From positions 1 to 34,312 of the forward strand of contig JAFZVF010000084.1 in assembly GCA_017617935.1 (NCBI GenBank): a stretch of DNA of 34,312 nt. Reading direction: 5' to 3'. The DNA comes from Clostridiales bacterium (GTDB taxonomy: Bacteria > Bacillota > Clostridia > Saccharofermentanales > Saccharofermentanaceae). Positions 1-7,370 of this stretch are shown here, piece by piece; the stretch's first letter is position 1; every line of letters begins with the position of its first letter. The notes under the pieces were generated by a model. It saw only the letters and a program-made list of their open reading frames with translations. It made no database searches and was not told where the DNA came from. The position numbers and the translations under genes were made by a program.

Positions 1-868
1 CGCTGACTGGCTCAGGAATCTCAACTACATCGAGTTCTTAAGAGAAGTCGGAACACACTTCTCCGTTAACAAGATGCTTACCGCAGAGTGCTACAAGCAG
101 CGTCTTGAGAAGGGTCTTTCCTTCCTGGAATTCAACTACATGCTCATGCAGGGTTACGATTTCTACTACCTCCACGAGAAGTACGGCTGCAACCTCGAGT
201 TCGGCGGTGACGACCAGTGGTCCAACATCCTTGCAGGCATGGAGCTCGTACGCCGTAAGAAGGGCGATTCCGTTTACGGTCTCACATTCACTCTCCTTAC
301 AAACAGCGAAGGCAAGAAGATGGGTAAGACGGCTAAGGGTGCGGTATGGCTTGATGCCAACAAGACTCCCGTCTTCGACTTCTATCAGTACTGGAGAAAC
401 GTTGATGACGCTGACGTTATTAAGTGCTTAAAGCTCCTCACGTTCCTTGAAATGGACGAGATCAATGAGTATGCAAAGCTTACCGATGCCGCCATCAACG
501 AAGCAAAGAAGCGCCTTGCTTACGAAGTTACAAAGATCGTTCACGGTGAAGAGCAGGCTGACATCGCAAAGAAGACTGCAGAGGATCTTTTCGAGAACGC
601 AGGCAGATCTGAGGACATGAAGACAACTGAGATCACTGCTGAGGAGCTCGGCGCCGGAATGCAGATCGCTGACGCTCTCGTTAAGGCAGGCCTCATGAAG
701 TCCAAGGGAGAGGCAAGAAGAATGATCCAGCAGAAGGGCGTATATCTCAATGACAAGGTTGTTGAAGATCAGTTCTATGCACTTGCTGAATCCGATTTCG
801 ATGCCAACGGCGAGGCGATCGTCCGCAAGGGCAAGAAGGTCTACCACAGGCTCAAGATCAACGGATAA
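1..868 (+). CDS. tyrS: Tyrosyl-tRNA synthetase, 3' part (5' end outside window)
   Basis: The reading frame is open from base 2 and gives the last 288 residues. The enzyme charges tRNA-Tyr with tyrosine in the cytoplasm. Visible family hallmarks are the tyrosine- and ATP-pocket segment [23 protein letters not shown], split here as [12 protein letters not shown] and [13 protein letters not shown], the class I KMSKS-type loop in the form KMGKT (around base 320), and a C-terminal S4 RNA-binding domain (roughly bases 650-860) with [11 protein letters not shown]. The N-terminal HIGH motif lies upstream of the window. KMGKT in place of KMSKS is a tolerated variant in bacterial TyrS. A strong terminator follows directly, so this gene closes its transcription unit. 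Identification is firm; only the start is missing. Confidence 0.96.
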   Translation, partial: ADWLRNLNYIEFLREVGTHFSVNKMLTAECYKQRLEKGLSFLEFNYMLMQGYDFYYLHEKYGCNLEFGGDDQWSNILAGMELVRRKKGDSVYGLTFTLLTNSEGKKMGKTAKGAVWLDANKTPVFDFYQYWRNVDDADVIKCLKLLTFLEMDEINEYAKLTDAAINEAKKRLAYEVTKIVHGEEQADIAKKTAEDLFENAGRSEDMKTTEITAEELGAGMQIADALVKAGLMKSKGEARRMIQQKGVYLNDKVVEDQFYALAESDFDANGEAIVRKGKKVYHRLKING

Positions 869-892
869 GGGCATTTTAAAAGAATTTCACGG

Positions 893-924
893 GAACAGTC
901 CAGATTAATGGACTGTTCTTTTTT
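893..924 (+). terminator. Rho-independent terminator of tyrS
   Basis: A 9-bp perfect stem, GAACAGTCC (893-901) pairing with GGACTGTTC (910-918), with an 8-nt loop and six T residues after it. It sits 24 bases after the tyrS stop codon. Confidence 0.93.
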
Positions 925-930
925 GCCCCG

Positions 931-960
931 TTTACAAACATATGTTCGGCATGCTACAAT
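931..960 (+). promoter_or_regulatory. Sigma-A-type promoter for the DUF4130-type gene
   Basis: TTTACA (931-936) and TACAAT (955-960) are separated by 18 bases. Transcription would start near 967, giving a short 5' UTR that contains AAAGGAGG (975-982) before the ATG at 993. Confidence 0.7.
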
Positions 961-992
961 GACCTCACCTTGATAAAGGAGGTCAGGAGATC

Positions 993-1736
993 ATGGACGG
1001 CTACATCCGGAAATTCAGTTATGACGGCACTCTTGAGGGATTTCTGTGCACGGCTCTCAGGATACTGCGGGTCAGGACGATGCCTGATGAGATCCTTCCT
1101 GATTATCTGGCCGGAGTCTCGGAAGATGGATATACAGCTGTAAGAACCAACGCATCGGAGGCCGAATACCTTTATTCGCTTATAGGCCGGAGGGGAAGCG
1201 CCGAACTGCAGCAGATGGTGTCGGATTTCTTCCTGACTTGCGTTCCGGACAAGGAGAAGCTGCTCTTTGAAATGATATACCTTGCCTTGAGGGACGGCGG
1301 CAAGGTCGCAGAGGACTATGGCAGCGACGTGATGCGGCGCGTGCACATGGCGATAAGGGACCTTTACCGCGAGGCGCAGTCGGTCCTTGTAAACATTGAG
1401 TTTTTCCGGGGAACGGAGGCGTCCTGTGCAGTGATAGATCCGCACAACTCGGTGCTGCCCGTCATAAGGAAGGCCCTGCTCAAGAGAGATGACATGGATG
1501 ACCTGATCGTGTTTGACAAAAGGCATTTCCTGATGCTTGGCAGGACGGGAGACAGGGAGATGCTGTCAGATATAAGGCGGATATTCGTACAGATGCCCGA
1601 TACCGGGAGTGAGGCGTATGAGATCTTGTGGCCTGCGGTAAAGGAAGCGAAGTTTGAGATAAGATTCGCGGGAGGAGCCAACGCGATACCCGGCAGAAGG
1701 CGCGACTACGATCCTTTGTGGAGCACGGCGTGCTGA
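993..1736 (+). CDS. DUF4130 / TIGR03915-type putative DNA-metabolism protein
   Basis: A 247-residue protein whose length and sequence style match the TIGR03915 (DUF4130) family. Recognisable parts are the N-terminal YDGTLEGFLCTALRI, the mid-protein MRRVHMAIRDLYREAQ and the C-terminal HFLMLGRTGDREMLSDIRRIF followed by YEILWPAVKEAKFEIR. Members are usually encoded beside a radical SAM protein (TIGR03916) and are thought to act with it in DNA repair or modification; the biochemical activity is not established. No such partner is adjacent here: tyrS lies upstream, and a repeat region and a convergent gene lie downstream. The start at 993 is set by AAAGGAGG ten bases upstream. The last residues (PLWSTAC) run into the inverted-repeat region. 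Family assignment is likely; function is unknown. Confidence 0.78.
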   Translation: MDGYIRKFSYDGTLEGFLCTALRILRVRTMPDEILPDYLAGVSEDGYTAVRTNASEAEYLYSLIGRRGSAELQQMVSDFFLTCVPDKEKLLFEMIYLALRDGGKVAEDYGSDVMRRVHMAIRDLYREAQSVLVNIEFFRGTEASCAVIDPHNSVLPVIRKALLKRDDMDDLIVFDKRHFLMLGRTGDREMLSDIRRIFVQMPDTGSEAYEILWPAVKEAKFEIRFAGGANAIPGRRRDYDPLWSTAC

Positions 1737-1818
1737 CTGATCGACCGGCGGACTACCGAGACTTGTATCGTATCCCGGGAATCTGCATCGAAATGAACGA
1801 TCTAGTGCCGGAGGCAGG

Positions 1819-2011
1819 CCTACGGGGAAATACCGTGACGGAACTGCTTTTCCCTGTAGGTTTTGGCTTAAAGGATGCCGTATTTTTGGAAACCTACGGG
1901 GAAACCGGAGCAAATACGGGTATTTCCCCGTAGGTTTTTCGGATTTCTGACTCAAAATGGCTTCGAGCTACGGGGAAAATGGCTTCTTTATCCGAGTTTC
2001 CCCGTAGGTTT
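1819..2011. repeat. Three palindromic units sharing the arm AAACCTACGGGGAAA
   Basis: The arm CCTACGGGGAAA and its inverse TTTCCCCGTAGG occur as three inverted pairs: 1819-1830 with 1849-1860 (one variant base, CCCTG), 1890-1904 with 1923-1937 (full 15 bp), and 1968-1979 with 1997-2011. The spacers between arms are 18, 18 and 17 bases and are unrelated in sequence, so the arms and spacing are kept while the loops vary. The units repeat about every 71-78 bases. An 11-base direct repeat AAAATGGCTTC (1954-1964 and 1976-1986) flanks the third unit. The pattern resembles REP-type palindromes or a protein-binding site array. No transposase is visible. The rest of 1737-2077 holds no supported gene. 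Confidence 0.8.
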
Positions 2012-2077
2012 GAAGTTTAGCCGCCAATACAAAAACTACAGAAAGCACCTGTTTTGGTGTAGGACATATGGCAATAG

Positions 2078-2114
2078 AAAAAGGGGTCACCCCATTTCGT
2101 TTTGAGATGACCCC
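2078..2114 (-). terminator. Terminator of the HTH-cupin-acyl-CoA synthetase gene
   Basis: Read on the minus strand, GGGGTCA (2114-2108) pairs with TGACCCC (2089-2083), with additional partial pairing inside the loop. A run of five T residues follows (complement of 2078-2082). It lies 30 bases beyond the stop codon of the minus-strand gene. Confidence 0.8.
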
Positions 2115-2143
2115 GGTAAAACATAAAACCCAATACGGAGGAA

Positions 2144-4486
2144 TTACTTTTTATTGTCGTCGTTCCTGATGGCTTTTCTCATGATCTTGCCGTTGAAGGT
2201 CTTAGGAAGCTCATCAACGAACTCAACGATACGGGGATACTTGTAGGGAGCCGTCTTCTCCTTGACGTAGTGCTGGATCTCTTTCTTGAGCTCTTCAGTA
2301 CCTTCAGTGCCCTTAACGAGTGTGATGGTAGCCTTTACTACGATGCCTCTGACGCCCTGCGGGTCAGGTGCACCGGTGACGGCGCACTCGAGTACGTAAG
2401 GGAGCTCCATGATGACGTTCTCGATCTCGAAGGGTCCGATCCTGTAGCCGGAAGACTTGATGACGTCGTCCGTACGACCGACATAGGAGATGTATCCGTC
2501 CTCATCCATCCATGCGGTGTCGCCCGTGTGATACCAGCCGTCGTGCCATGCGTCGTTTGTGAGCTCGGGTGCGAGGTAGTACTGCAGGAACAGTCCCTTC
2601 GGGTGGTAGTTCTGCGTGTTGATGCAGATCTCGCCCGTCTCACCCGGTTTGCAGACGTTTCCGTCGGGATCGAGGATCTTAACGTCGTAAAGCGGGTTGG
2701 GCTTGCCCATGGATCCGAGCTTGATCTTTGAACCTACGAGGTTTGCGATTACGAGAGTGGTCTCCGTCTGGCCGAAGCCTTCCATGAGCCTGATGCCGGT
2801 AGCTTCCATGAACTTGTTGAAGACTTCGGGGTTCAGAGCCTCACCTGCGGTAACCGCATACTTGAGGGAAGACAGATCGTACTTGGAAAGGTCTTCCTTG
2901 ATGAAGAATCTGAACATTGTCGGAGGTGCGTAGAATGTTGTGATGTTGTACTTTTTGAACATCGGGAGGATCTCTTCAGCCTTGAAGCGGTCGAAGTCGA
3001 AGGTGAAGATCGGAGCTTCGCAGAGCCACTGGCCGTAGAGCTTGCCCCAGAGTGCCTTACCCCAGCCGGTATCGGAGATGGAGAAGTGGAGGCCGTTAGG
3101 GTCTACGTTCTGCCAGTACTTAGCGGTAGGGATGTGGCCGATCGCATACATGTAAGAATGCAGAGCCATCTTGGGATATCCTGACGTACCGGACGTGAAG
3201 AACATGACCATCGGATCGTAGCCGCAAGCATAATCAGCGGGACGCTCGAAGACGTCTGAGCAGTTCTTGAACTCTTCGTTGAAGTCGTGCCATCCGGGTC
3301 TTGAACCGTTGCAGATGATGAGCGTCTCAACTCCGCACGCCTTGGCTGCCTTCTCTGCCTCATCGGCAGCGTCATCGTCAGCCGTGCAGAAGACTGCCTT
3401 AACGCCTGCAGCGTTGAAGCGGTATTCATAGTCGTGGTCACGGAGAAGGTGGGTTGCGGGGATCGCGATCGCACCAAGCTTTTCGAGACCCATCATGGCG
3501 AACCAGAACTGATAGTGCCTCTTCAGGACGAGAACGACCTTGTCGCCTTTGCCGATGCCCAGAGATTTGAAGTAGTTTGCGGTCATGTTGGAATACTTCT
3601 TAATGTCGCCGAACGTGAATCTCCTCTCGGTTACGCAGTCCTTTGCGACCCAGAGCATGGCGAGCTTGTTGGGGTTCTTGTCTGCAATGACGTCAACGCA
3701 GTCGAATGCGAAGTTGAACTTCTTGCATGCGGGAACGTTTACGTCAACGTCGACCATCATGCCGTTCTCATCAAGGATGCCGTTGAGATAATGTGCATAG
3801 ACCGGATCTTCGAGATTGGCGGCGTCAACGTTGGTGACGTTGTCGGTACGGAGCTCTTCAGAGTTGTAAGGAGTGGTATAGCCTTCGCCCTTGCCCCATG
3901 CTTCAGGGTTGAGGATGATCGCATAGAATACGCAGTCCTCGCCGCCAAGAGCGAACTCGCCGTGAGGCTGTGTTGAGTCAAAGTATATGGAATCGCCTTC
4001 GTGAAGGACCTCGGAGGAGTCGCCGATGATGACCTTCAAAGTACCCTTAACGACGATGTTCATCTCCTGATAGTTGTGTGAAACGAGGTGATACGGAGGG
4101 TTAAGGGCTTCCTCGGAATAAGGGACTACGACGCGGAAGGGTTCGCAGAGCTTGTTCTTGAATCTTGATGCAAGACGCTGGTACTTGTAGCCGGTGCGTC
4201 TTGTGATCGGGCTTCCCTGACCGTTTCTTGTTACGGCGTATTCCTTAAGGGAAGGGGAGGAACCTTCCATGATGTCGGAGATCTCAACGCCCGCGAGGTT
4301 GGCGAACTTGTATATGAACGTGAAGTTGAAGTCCTGGGTGCCTTCTTCAAACTTGAGATATTCTTCAGTCGAAATATCAAGTTTGGTAGCGACTTCTTCG
4401 GGCGTCAGGCCCATGTCGAGTCTCAGACCGCGTACACGGTCCGCTACTTCAGCGAGCTTAAACTCTACATTGTTTTGTGTTGACAT
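2144..4486 (-). CDS. HTH-cupin-AMP-dependent acyl-CoA synthetase fusion
   Basis: A 780-residue protein with three parts. Residues about 11-75 form an XRE-type helix-turn-helix. Residues about 130-195 form a cupin (PYHLVSHNYQEMNIVVKGTL, then HEGDSIYFDSTQPH). From about 250 to the end is an AMP-binding adenylating enzyme with the phosphate loop TSGTSGYPK (431-439), the segment EGFGQTETT, YHTGDTAWMDEDGY, and the C-terminal lysine in NGKIMRK (about K767). The last part resembles acetyl-CoA or medium-chain acyl-CoA synthetases, which activate a carboxylic acid with ATP and CoA. The longer in-frame start at 4600 lies inside the T-box and its terminator; ATG 4486 follows AAAAGGAG and is chosen. The T-box leader suggests a link to amino acid supply. 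The acid substrate, and whether the HTH binds DNA, cannot be read from the sequence. Confidence 0.88.
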   Translation of the reverse strand: MSTQNNVEFKLAEVADRVRGLRLDMGLTPEEVATKLDISTEEYLKFEEGTQDFNFTFIYKFANLAGVEISDIMEGSSPSLKEYAVTRNGQGSPITRRTGYKYQRLASRFKNKLCEPFRVVVPYSEEALNPPYHLVSHNYQEMNIVVKGTLKVIIGDSSEVLHEGDSIYFDSTQPHGEFALGGEDCVFYAIILNPEAWGKGEGYTTPYNSEELRTDNVTNVDAANLEDPVYAHYLNGILDENGMMVDVDVNVPACKKFNFAFDCVDVIADKNPNKLAMLWVAKDCVTERRFTFGDIKKYSNMTANYFKSLGIGKGDKVVLVLKRHYQFWFAMMGLEKLGAIAIPATHLLRDHDYEYRFNAAGVKAVFCTADDDAADEAEKAAKACGVETLIICNGSRPGWHDFNEEFKNCSDVFERPADYACGYDPMVMFFTSGTSGYPKMALHSYMYAIGHIPTAKYWQNVDPNGLHFSISDTGWGKALWGKLYGQWLCEAPIFTFDFDRFKAEEILPMFKKYNITTFYAPPTMFRFFIKEDLSKYDLSSLKYAVTAGEALNPEVFNKFMEATGIRLMEGFGQTETTLVIANLVGSKIKLGSMGKPNPLYDVKILDPDGNVCKPGETGEICINTQNYHPKGLFLQYYLAPELTNDAWHDGWYHTGDTAWMDEDGYISYVGRTDDVIKSSGYRIGPFEIENVIMELPYVLECAVTGAPDPQGVRGIVVKATITLVKGTEGTEELKKEIQHYVKEKTAPYKYPRIVEFVDELPKTFNGKIMRKAIRNDDNKK

Positions 4487-4836
4487 AGCTTTCTCCTTTT
4501 CTGTCAATCTTCTTGTGCCTCGTCGGGGCAAAAAAAAGCGCCCCAACATCCTTCCTGGACATTGAGACGAATAAAATCCGCGGTACCACTCAATTTGCAA
4601 GCCTTGCGGCTGCCACTTTCGAAGTCTAACAACTCCTTTACGTTAACGCAGCATAACGGGCACTGTCTACTAAGGTAAAACCCTTTCGGAATGCCGGCTC
4701 GGAAGTGATAGTCTTTTGCAGTTGTCGAAGCACCGTTTCTCAGCTAACACGGCTCTCTGTAAGATCAAACGATCTGCAGACCTCTTCGTCACAGCCTTTA
4801 TGATAGTATTTAGTTGTGAGTTCCCAAAGGAACATT
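4487..4836 (-). promoter_or_regulatory. T-box leader, probable isoleucine specifier
   Basis: Minus-strand leader of about 340 nt. The T-box core AGTGGTACCGCGG is at 4590-4578. Its flanking TTGAG can pair with CTCAA (4565-4561) as the antiterminator, competing with the terminator. Stem I has a base GGCT (4796-4793) pairing with AGCC (4699-4696), the GACGAAGAG element and the distal AGAGAGCC element. The specifier-loop strand reads GACTATCACTTCCGAG; aligned to the usual pattern of specifier followed by ACY-TCCGAG, the codon is ATC (4709-4707), isoleucine. UGGU in the T-box bulge fits tRNAs with discriminator A, as tRNA-Ile has. TAT (Tyr) one register earlier is the main alternative reading. A small hairpin GTTCC-TTTG-GGAAC precedes Stem I. 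Confidence 0.9.
4530..4569 (-). terminator. T-box regulated terminator
   Basis: On the minus strand CGTCTCAATGTCC (4569-4557) pairs over 13 positions (with G-U pairs) with GGATGTTGGGGCG (4551-4539) around a 5-nt loop. A C and eight T residues follow (4538-4530). Its 5' arm contains the CTCAA used by the antiterminator, giving mutually exclusive folds. Confidence 0.88.
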
Positions 4837-4840
4837 TGTA

Positions 4841-4869
4841 AGCATAGACGAGGCGTCAGCAATTGTCAA
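4841..4869 (-). promoter_or_regulatory. Promoter of the T-box transcript
   Basis: Perfect minus-strand -35 TTGACA (4869-4864), a 17-base spacer, and -10 TATGCT (4846-4841). The predicted start near 4834 gives the full T-box leader. Confidence 0.85.
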
Positions 4870-4926
4870 TACGGATTTTTTATAGGATTTTGTAACATAT
4901 ATTTAACAAAAAAGTTCTCAAAAACG

Positions 4927-4956
4927 TTTACGGAGTTTTCATTGGTGAAATAAAAT
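4927..4956 (+). promoter_or_regulatory. Possible promoter of the SDR-maf operon
   Basis: TTTACG (4927-4932) and TAAAAT (4951-4956) with an 18-base spacer, divergent from the T-box promoter. The region is AT-rich, so chance matches are possible. Confidence 0.4.
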
Positions 4957-5017
4957 AAAAAAGATAGACCAACTGCTTTTCTGGATTCAGATCCTTAAAG
5001 GGGAAAGGAAAAAAGCA

Positions 5018-6322
5018 ATGTCAGTAAAATATTTGGTATCAGGCGGAGAAGGCGCACTTGGCAAGATCATCGTAAGTCTGCTCCTTGAGCGCGGTGAAAA
5101 GGTCAGGGTCCTCGCAAGCGAACTTTCAGACACTTCCATCTACAAGGGCAACCCGAACATTGAAGTCGTCTACGGCATTTCGACTGACAAGGATTCCATG
5201 AAGGAGTTCTTTGACATTGAGGAACCGAGAAGCGCGATCCTTTTCCATACGGACGAATACATTTCCCTTACGGATAAGACGAACCTCACCATGAGAAGGG
5301 TTAACGTCATCGGAGCTGAGAACGTCGCTGATATGTGCCTTAAGCGCAAGATCGGCAAGCTCGTTTACCTGAGCTCGGCTTACGCGATCAACCCCGAGGC
5401 CGTACCTGACGGACTCAAGATGAACTTCAACCGCAACCTGGTCGAAGGCGAATATGCCAAATCGAAGGCCGATGCCGCGGCATACATCATGGAGCGCGTC
5501 ACGCTCAACAGGCTCAATGCGGTAATGGTGCTTCCAACCTTCATCATCGGTCCCGGCTATTCCGAGGATTACGAGATCAACAAGATCATCACCAGCTATC
5601 TCAAGAACGGCACGCTTCCCCCGAAGGAAGGCGGACACGCGTTCGTAGACGTTAGAGACGTTGCAAATGCAATGCTCGCACTCGCTGACAAGAGCATCGA
5701 ACCCGGTTCGGGCTACATCATCAGCGGCGAATACAAGACCAGCTCGGAGTTCTTTGCCGACATCAACAAGGCACAGGGAATCGACGCTCCGGTCAAGACG
5801 GCTTCCAAGTTCGTAATGAGCGAATCCATGAGGAAGTTCGTTGATTTCTACTTCAGGATCACGCACAAGGAGAACCCGAGAGAGGTTTACACCTTGTTCA
5901 GGGACAACCCCGAAAAGAAGTTCTCCGACAATAGCGAAGGCGTCATCCCTGAGAGCACGATCGACTTCAAGTCGTCCATCAGCGATACGATCAAAGGCGT
6001 AAGCGGCGTCAGCCAGGTCTCCAAGGAAGTGACCTCCGGTTCCGAGCCTAAGATGTCCGCAGTCGCGATGTCCGCAAAGATCAAGAGCGAGAATGCCGCT
6101 CCTGCCGCTGAGCCCAAGGCTGCTCCCGCGCCTGCTGAAAAGAAGGCTCCCGTTGCCGCACCCAAGGCACCTGCAGCTGAAGCACCCGCTAAGAGCATTA
6201 TCCCCGGCAAAGACGCGGCACCTGCTCCGAAGGCGGAGGCTCCCGCACAGCCCGCTCCTTCAAAGAGCATAATCCCGGATCTTCCCAAGAAGACTGAGGA
6301 ACAGCCCAAGGATCCGGAATGA
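5018..6322 (+). CDS. NAD-dependent epimerase/dehydratase-like protein with Pro/Ala-rich tail
   Basis: 434 residues. The N-terminal part is an extended short-chain dehydrogenase (SDR) fold: a Rossmann nucleotide loop GGEGALG (9-15), a Ser-rich strand KLVYLSSAYA (114-123), and the catalytic pair Y146 and K150 in EYAKSK, followed by VMVLPTFIIGPGY. Such proteins act on nucleotide sugars or related NAD(P)-linked substrates; the substrate is not evident. From about residue 350 the chain is a low-complexity Pro/Ala/Lys segment containing KSIIP twice (about 392 and 416), which is unusual for the family. There is no signal peptide, so the protein should be cytoplasmic. The start follows GGGGAAAGG. Its stop overlaps the maf start by 4 bases, so it leads a four-gene operon. 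Confidence 0.8.
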   Translation: MSVKYLVSGGEGALGKIIVSLLLERGEKVRVLASELSDTSIYKGNPNIEVVYGISTDKDSMKEFFDIEEPRSAILFHTDEYISLTDKTNLTMRRVNVIGAENVADMCLKRKIGKLVYLSSAYAINPEAVPDGLKMNFNRNLVEGEYAKSKADAAAYIMERVTLNRLNAVMVLPTFIIGPGYSEDYEINKIITSYLKNGTLPPKEGGHAFVDVRDVANAMLALADKSIEPGSGYIISGEYKTSSEFFADINKAQGIDAPVKTASKFVMSESMRKFVDFYFRITHKENPREVYTLFRDNPEKKFSDNSEGVIPESTIDFKSSISDTIKGVSGVSQVSKEVTSGSEPKMSAVAMSAKIKSENAAPAAEPKAAPAPAEKKAPVAAPKAPAAEAPAKSIIPGKDAAPAPKAEAPAQPAPSKSIIPDLPKKTEEQPKDPE

Positions 6323-6939
6323 GCGGGAAAGGGTTTAACAAAAGACTGATACTTGCAAGCGCGTCTCCTCGGAGGCGCGAATTGCTGTCTCTGATTACGG
6401 ATGATTTTGAGATAATCACCAGGGAGGTAGACGAGCGTTCTGCCGAAATCGATATGGAAAACAATGGCGTTCCCGCCGTTCAGGTTAGCGAGGGGCTTGC
6501 GCTTTTGAAGGCAAAGGCGGTTTTCAACGAGCTTTCGGAAGAGGAGAAGAAAAAGACCCTTGTGATAGGCGCGGACACTTCGGTCATCCTGGACAATGAG
6601 ATATTCGGCAAGCCTAAGGACAAGGAAGATGCAGTAAGGATGCTGACCGCGCTTTCCGGAAGAAAGCACGTGGTCGCGACCGGCGTTGCGCTCATCACGA
6701 ACGAGGCCGTTAAGTGTTTTACCGAAGAAACATTGGTGGAATTCTATGAACTGGATCAGCATCAGAAGGACCTGATCGAAAGATACTGCAGTTCAGCTGA
6801 ACCTTACGACAAGGCCGGAGCATACGGCATTCAGAACAACGGTGCGCTCCTCGTCAAGAAGATCGACGGCGACTTTTCGAACGTAGTCGGACTACCCGTC
6901 TCCAGACTGGCAAGAGAGATGGAATCTGTGATATATTGA
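6319..6939 (+). CDS. maf: Maf-family nucleotide pyrophosphatase
   Basis: 206 residues, a normal size for the family. The diagnostic N-terminus LILASASPRRRELL (10-23) is followed by FEIITREVDE, the mid-protein LVIGADTSVILD with the catalytic aspartate region, GKPKDKEDAVRML, and AGAYGIQNNGALLVKKIDGDFSNVVGLP near the C-terminus. Maf proteins hydrolyse dTTP, UTP and modified nucleotides to monophosphates in the cytoplasm and are linked to cell-division arrest or housecleaning. ATG overlaps the previous stop codon (ATGA), implying translational coupling. The order SDR-maf-zinc ribbon-membrane protein is a tight operon. Confidence 0.95.
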   Translation: MSGKGFNKRLILASASPRRRELLSLITDDFEIITREVDERSAEIDMENNGVPAVQVSEGLALLKAKAVFNELSEEEKKKTLVIGADTSVILDNEIFGKPKDKEDAVRMLTALSGRKHVVATGVALITNEAVKCFTEETLVEFYELDQHQKDLIERYCSSAEPYDKAGAYGIQNNGALLVKKIDGDFSNVVGLPVSRLAREMESVIY

Positions 6940-6983
6940 TAGACAGGTTTAAGGGCCTTTCAGGAATAAAAGGGGGTAGAAAG

Positions 6984-7370
6984 ATGAATCTCGGTTGGCT
7001 TATCAGGCTGGGTTTGTCTATTAGCGAAAACATCAGGGCACAGCAGGAGATCGAAAGGGCACATGCACTTGAAGCGCAGGCGCGCAGCGAGGCAATGGCT
7101 CAGTCCCAGCGTGCCAAGGCGGAGACCGCCACCTACAAGAGAACTGCCTATGAGCAGAAGATCGCAAGGGAAAGCGTCGCAGTAGAGTGTCCAAACTGCG
7201 GTTCCACGAACACGAGGATAAGACTCGGTTCAGCTGCTAACTGCGCTTACTGCGGAACTGCCATCAGAGTCAGCATGCAGGGCATAGCTTACGTGGCCAG
7301 CCCGCTCGACCGCGCTCAGGCAAAGGCGGAAGAAGATATCAGGAAGAAGGACGGCGAACAGCAAAAATGA
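6984..7370 (+). CDS. Small coiled-coil protein with C-terminal zinc ribbon
   Basis: 128 residues from ATG 6984, which has AGGGGGT six bases upstream. A TTG 16 codons earlier, at 6936, could extend it but has no ribosome binding site. Residues 1-13 are hydrophobic and may be a short membrane-contacting helix. Residues 14-62 are charged and alanine/glutamine-rich, likely a coiled coil. Residues 69-90 carry two CxxC knuckles (C69/C72 and C87/C90) of a rubredoxin-like zinc ribbon. The family is not recognised. The stop overlaps the next start (ATGA), so it is co-translated with the following membrane protein and might work with it. Confidence 0.7.
   Translation: MNLGWLIRLGLSISENIRAQQEIERAHALEAQARSEAMAQSQRAKAETATYKRTAYEQKIARESVAVECPNCGSTNTRIRLGSAANCAYCGTAIRVSMQGIAYVASPLDRAQAKAEEDIRKKDGEQQK

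Noticed and set aside
954..1526. Minus-strand reading frame opposite the DUF4130-type gene
   Set aside because: No family match. The plus strand has promoter, ribosome binding site and a family-length protein.
1819..2011. CRISPR-like array
   Set aside because: The repeated arm alternates in orientation, as palindromic units, and there are only three units with 17-18-base loops. No cas genes are present.
1566..2105. Short reading frames across the palindromic repeats
   Set aside because: Their repeated peptide segments simply translate the repeat arms. They have no ribosome binding site or domain.
4487..4600. 38-residue N-terminal extension of the acyl-CoA synthetase
   Set aside because: It would be encoded by the T-box core and terminator. 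ATG 4486 has a proper ribosome binding site.
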